A stretch of DNA of 6,841 nt, taken from Gemmatimonadota bacterium. GTDB taxonomy: Bacteria > Gemmatimonadota > Gemmatimonadetes > Longimicrobiales > UBA6960. Positions 5,317 through 6,841 of the stretch are shown here, one piece after another. Location: the NCBI GenBank assembly GCA_022564535.1, contig JADFLD010000110.1, positions 1-6,841 of the forward strand. The letters run 5' to 3'. The notes under the pieces were generated by a model, which was not told where the DNA came from, made no database searches, and was given only the letters and a program-made list of their open reading frames with translations. The translations under genes were made by a program, and so were the position numbers. The first letter of the stretch is position 1, and every line of letters starts with the position of its first letter.

Positions 5317-6326
5317 ATCGTCTCTCGCCGGGCCGCTACGCCCCTGCGCTTCTCGCGGCGACGCTCTTCGGTTGTACCGACGCGCCCACCGCGCGCTTCG
5401 AGGTTCCGCAGTGGACCGGTACCTGGTACAAGGGAAACACGCACGCGCACACGACGGAGAGCGACGGTGACTCGTCACCCGAGTACGTCGCTCAATGGTA
5501 CAAGGACCATGGCTACGACTTCCTGGTCCTGTCCGACCACAACGTTCTCACCGATCCGTCGACGCTCGACCACCTGACGGACTCGACCTTCCTGCTGATC
5601 CCCGGCGAAGAGCTCACGTCGAGCTTCGGAGACACCCCGGTCCACGTGAACGGCCTGAACCTTCCACACGTGGTCGAGGCCCGGACCGCCGAGTCACTCG
5701 TGGCCACCCTTCAGGCCAACGTCGATGCCATCCGCCAAGTCGACGGCGTACCGCACATCAACCACCCAAATTTTCGGTGGTCGTTCGGCGTGGAGGAGCT
5801 TCGCCAGCTCGAGGGAGACAGGCTGCTGGAGATCTGGAACGGCCATCCGACCGTCCACAACGAGGGAGGCGGCGGCGCTCCCGGACTCGAAGCGATCTGG
5901 GACCTGCTCCTCACCGGGGGAAAGACCATATACGGCATCGCGGTGGACGATGCGCATCACTTCCAGGGCGAGTTTTCCGTGGATCGGGCGAACCCCGGCC
6001 GAGGGTGGGTCTCCATTCGAGCCCCTGCCCTCGAGCCAGCCGCGCTGATGACCGCACTCGAAGCCGGACACTTCTACGCCAGTACCGGCGTGGAGCTCGA
6101 TGACCTGGTGGTAACGCCGACGCGACTCGAGGTTCATATCCGCGTCGACCGCGACTTCAAGTACGAAACCACCTTCATCGGCTCGGCCGGACGCGTTCTC
6201 GCTACGACGGTCGAGAACCCGGCCGTCTTCGACCTCACGCGCGACGTGGGTTACGTCCGCGCCAGAGTCCGTGACTCTCGGGGTGGCGTCGCGTGGACGC
6301 AGCCCTTGTTCGTCACGAGGAGGTGA
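5313..6326 (+). CDS. Lipoprotein PHP-domain metallohydrolase (CehA/McbA-like)
   Basis: 337 residues from GTG 5313. The N-terminus has a basic start, a hydrophobic run and a lipobox (LFGC, C21), so the mature enzyme should be an acylated lipoprotein outside the cytoplasmic membrane. The PHP domain covers about 36-260. Its metal-binding motifs are H44-A-H46, D51, D75-H76 (VLSDHN), E99/E100 (PGEEL), H111, H148/H151 (PHINHP) and D213 with H215/H216 (VDDAHH), which looks like a complete set. Residues about 265-337 form a small beta-rich C-terminal region. The wording WYKGNTHAHT and HGYDFLVLSDHN is typical of proteins named CehA/McbA family metallohydrolase. PHP enzymes hydrolyse phosphoesters, and some relatives hydrolyse carbamates; the substrate here cannot be told. 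It overlaps the M28 gene by four bases, so the two products are probably made together. Confidence 0.88.
   Translation: MNRLSPGRYAPALLAATLFGCTDAPTARFEVPQWTGTWYKGNTHAHTTESDGDSSPEYVAQWYKDHGYDFLVLSDHNVLTDPSTLDHLTDSTFLLIPGEELTSSFGDTPVHVNGLNLPHVVEARTAESLVATLQANVDAIRQVDGVPHINHPNFRWSFGVEELRQLEGDRLLEIWNGHPTVHNEGGGGAPGLEAIWDLLLTGGKTIYGIAVDDAHHFQGEFSVDRANPGRGWVSIRAPALEPAALMTALEAGHFYASTGVELDDLVVTPTRLEVHIRVDRDFKYETTFIGSAGRVLATTVENPAVFDLTRDVGYVRARVRDSRGGVAWTQPLFVTRR
6318..6326 (+). promoter_or_regulatory. Perfect Shine-Dalgarno containing the stop codon of the preceding gene
   Basis: AGGAGGTGA is fully complementary to the usual anti-Shine-Dalgarno tail of 16S rRNA. Its last three bases are the TGA stop of the PHP gene. 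It lies eight bases (counted from AGGAGG) before ATG 6332. It is the strongest ribosome binding site in the window and fixes the start of the last gene. It suggests that gene is translated independently and well. Confidence 0.85.
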
Positions 6327-6331
6327 CCCCC

Positions 6332-6841
6332 ATGATCCGTGCGCTCGTAACCGCAGGCTTCCTCACCTTCTCAGCTGTGATCATCTGGCTGGCGTTCTGG
6401 TTCGGAATGGACACACCGAGGGGCCAGCTATTCGTCAATCTCGGCACCGAGATGGTTGGAATCGTGATTACAGTTGCCGTAGTCGAATGGTTCTTCGAGC
6501 GTCGCCGGTTGCAGAATCGGGGGCGGCAACTCGCGTGGGACTCCCTGCACGCCGTCGAACACGCGGTGTGGGTATGGCAGGGTGGGCCCCGCGAGATGGA
6601 TACCGATGAAGTCCTGGGCGTGCTCAACGCAGTCGGCTTGGAGGACCCTCTTCCGGACTTCACCGAGGGGCTCTTACTCAATATCGGAACGCGGTCTCGG
6701 CGCCTCTTGAACAACGATCCGGAGGCCGTATCGTCGGTACGTGGCTTCATGACCGGGCTCGAGCACCTCGCGCGCCTCAGCTCGATGCGAGACGGGAAAA
6801 CGCCCATGCCGTCCCGCAAAGTCGGCGAAATCCTCGACCAG
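6332..6841 (+). CDS. Unrecognised membrane protein with N-terminal two-helix hairpin, cut by the window edge
   Basis: ATG 6332 opens 170 codons with no stop before the right edge, so the C-terminus is missing. Residues about 4-24 and 34-53 are hydrophobic helices separated by a short loop (MDTPRGQLFVN), followed by a positively charged FERRR stretch. That places both termini in the cytoplasm by the positive-inside rule. The remainder (about 60-170) looks soluble, mostly helical and charged. I do not recognise the family, although the NLGTEMVGIVITVAVVEWF segment is of a type seen in small bacterial membrane proteins of unknown function. It lies five bases after the PHP gene, has a perfect Shine-Dalgarno, and is probably the fourth gene of the operon. 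Confidence 0.8.
   Translation, partial: MIRALVTAGFLTFSAVIIWLAFWFGMDTPRGQLFVNLGTEMVGIVITVAVVEWFFERRRLQNRGRQLAWDSLHAVEHAVWVWQGGPREMDTDEVLGVLNAVGLEDPLPDFTEGLLLNIGTRSRRLLNNDPEAVSSVRGFMTGLEHLARLSSMRDGKTPMPSRKVGEILDQ

Overview
GC-rich DNA (roughly two thirds G+C by eye) with dense, co-directional genes and no mobile element, CRISPR array, tRNA or rRNA that I can see. The content is a PBP4-type peptidase fused to AraC-type DNA-binding domains, a large membrane M28 metallopeptidase, a lipoprotein PHP metallohydrolase and a two-helix membrane protein. Together with the base composition this suggests a Gram-negative environmental bacterium. Gemmatimonadota or a similar peptidase-rich phylum is my best guess, but no marker gene proves it.

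Layout, all on the + strand. Positions 1-227 are a non-coding, dyad-rich leader. Its first 120 bases can fold into a closed multi-hairpin structure. Positions 228-2495 encode a degenerate response-regulator receiver, an AraC-type helix-turn-helix domain, a lipobox-containing hydrophobic segment and a complete S13 D-Ala-D-Ala carboxypeptidase, all in one open frame. Positions 2530-5316 encode an M28 zinc aminopeptidase with a long charged cytoplasmic tail and a C-terminal multi-spanning membrane domain, an arrangement like eukaryotic ERMP1/PFF1. Positions 5313-6326 encode a predicted lipoprotein of the PHP (CehA/McbA-like) metallohydrolase family. Positions 6332 to the right edge encode an unrecognised membrane protein that continues beyond the window.

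The four genes look like one operon. Gene 1 and gene 2 are bridged by a 13-codon mini-ORF that overlaps both through ATGA junctions. Gene 2 and gene 3 overlap by GTGA. Gene 3 and gene 4 are 5 bases apart, and gene 4 has a perfect Shine-Dalgarno sequence containing the stop codon of gene 3. All four products have a predicted membrane anchor or lipoprotein signal, and the first three should place a hydrolase outside the cytoplasmic membrane. That points to an envelope-localised hydrolytic module, possibly controlled by gene 1, but no substrate can be read from the sequence.

The most unusual item is gene 1. It looks either like a one-component transmembrane regulator that uses a catalytically intact penicillin-binding protein as its outer domain, or like two genes (regulator plus lipoprotein carboxypeptidase) joined in one frame.
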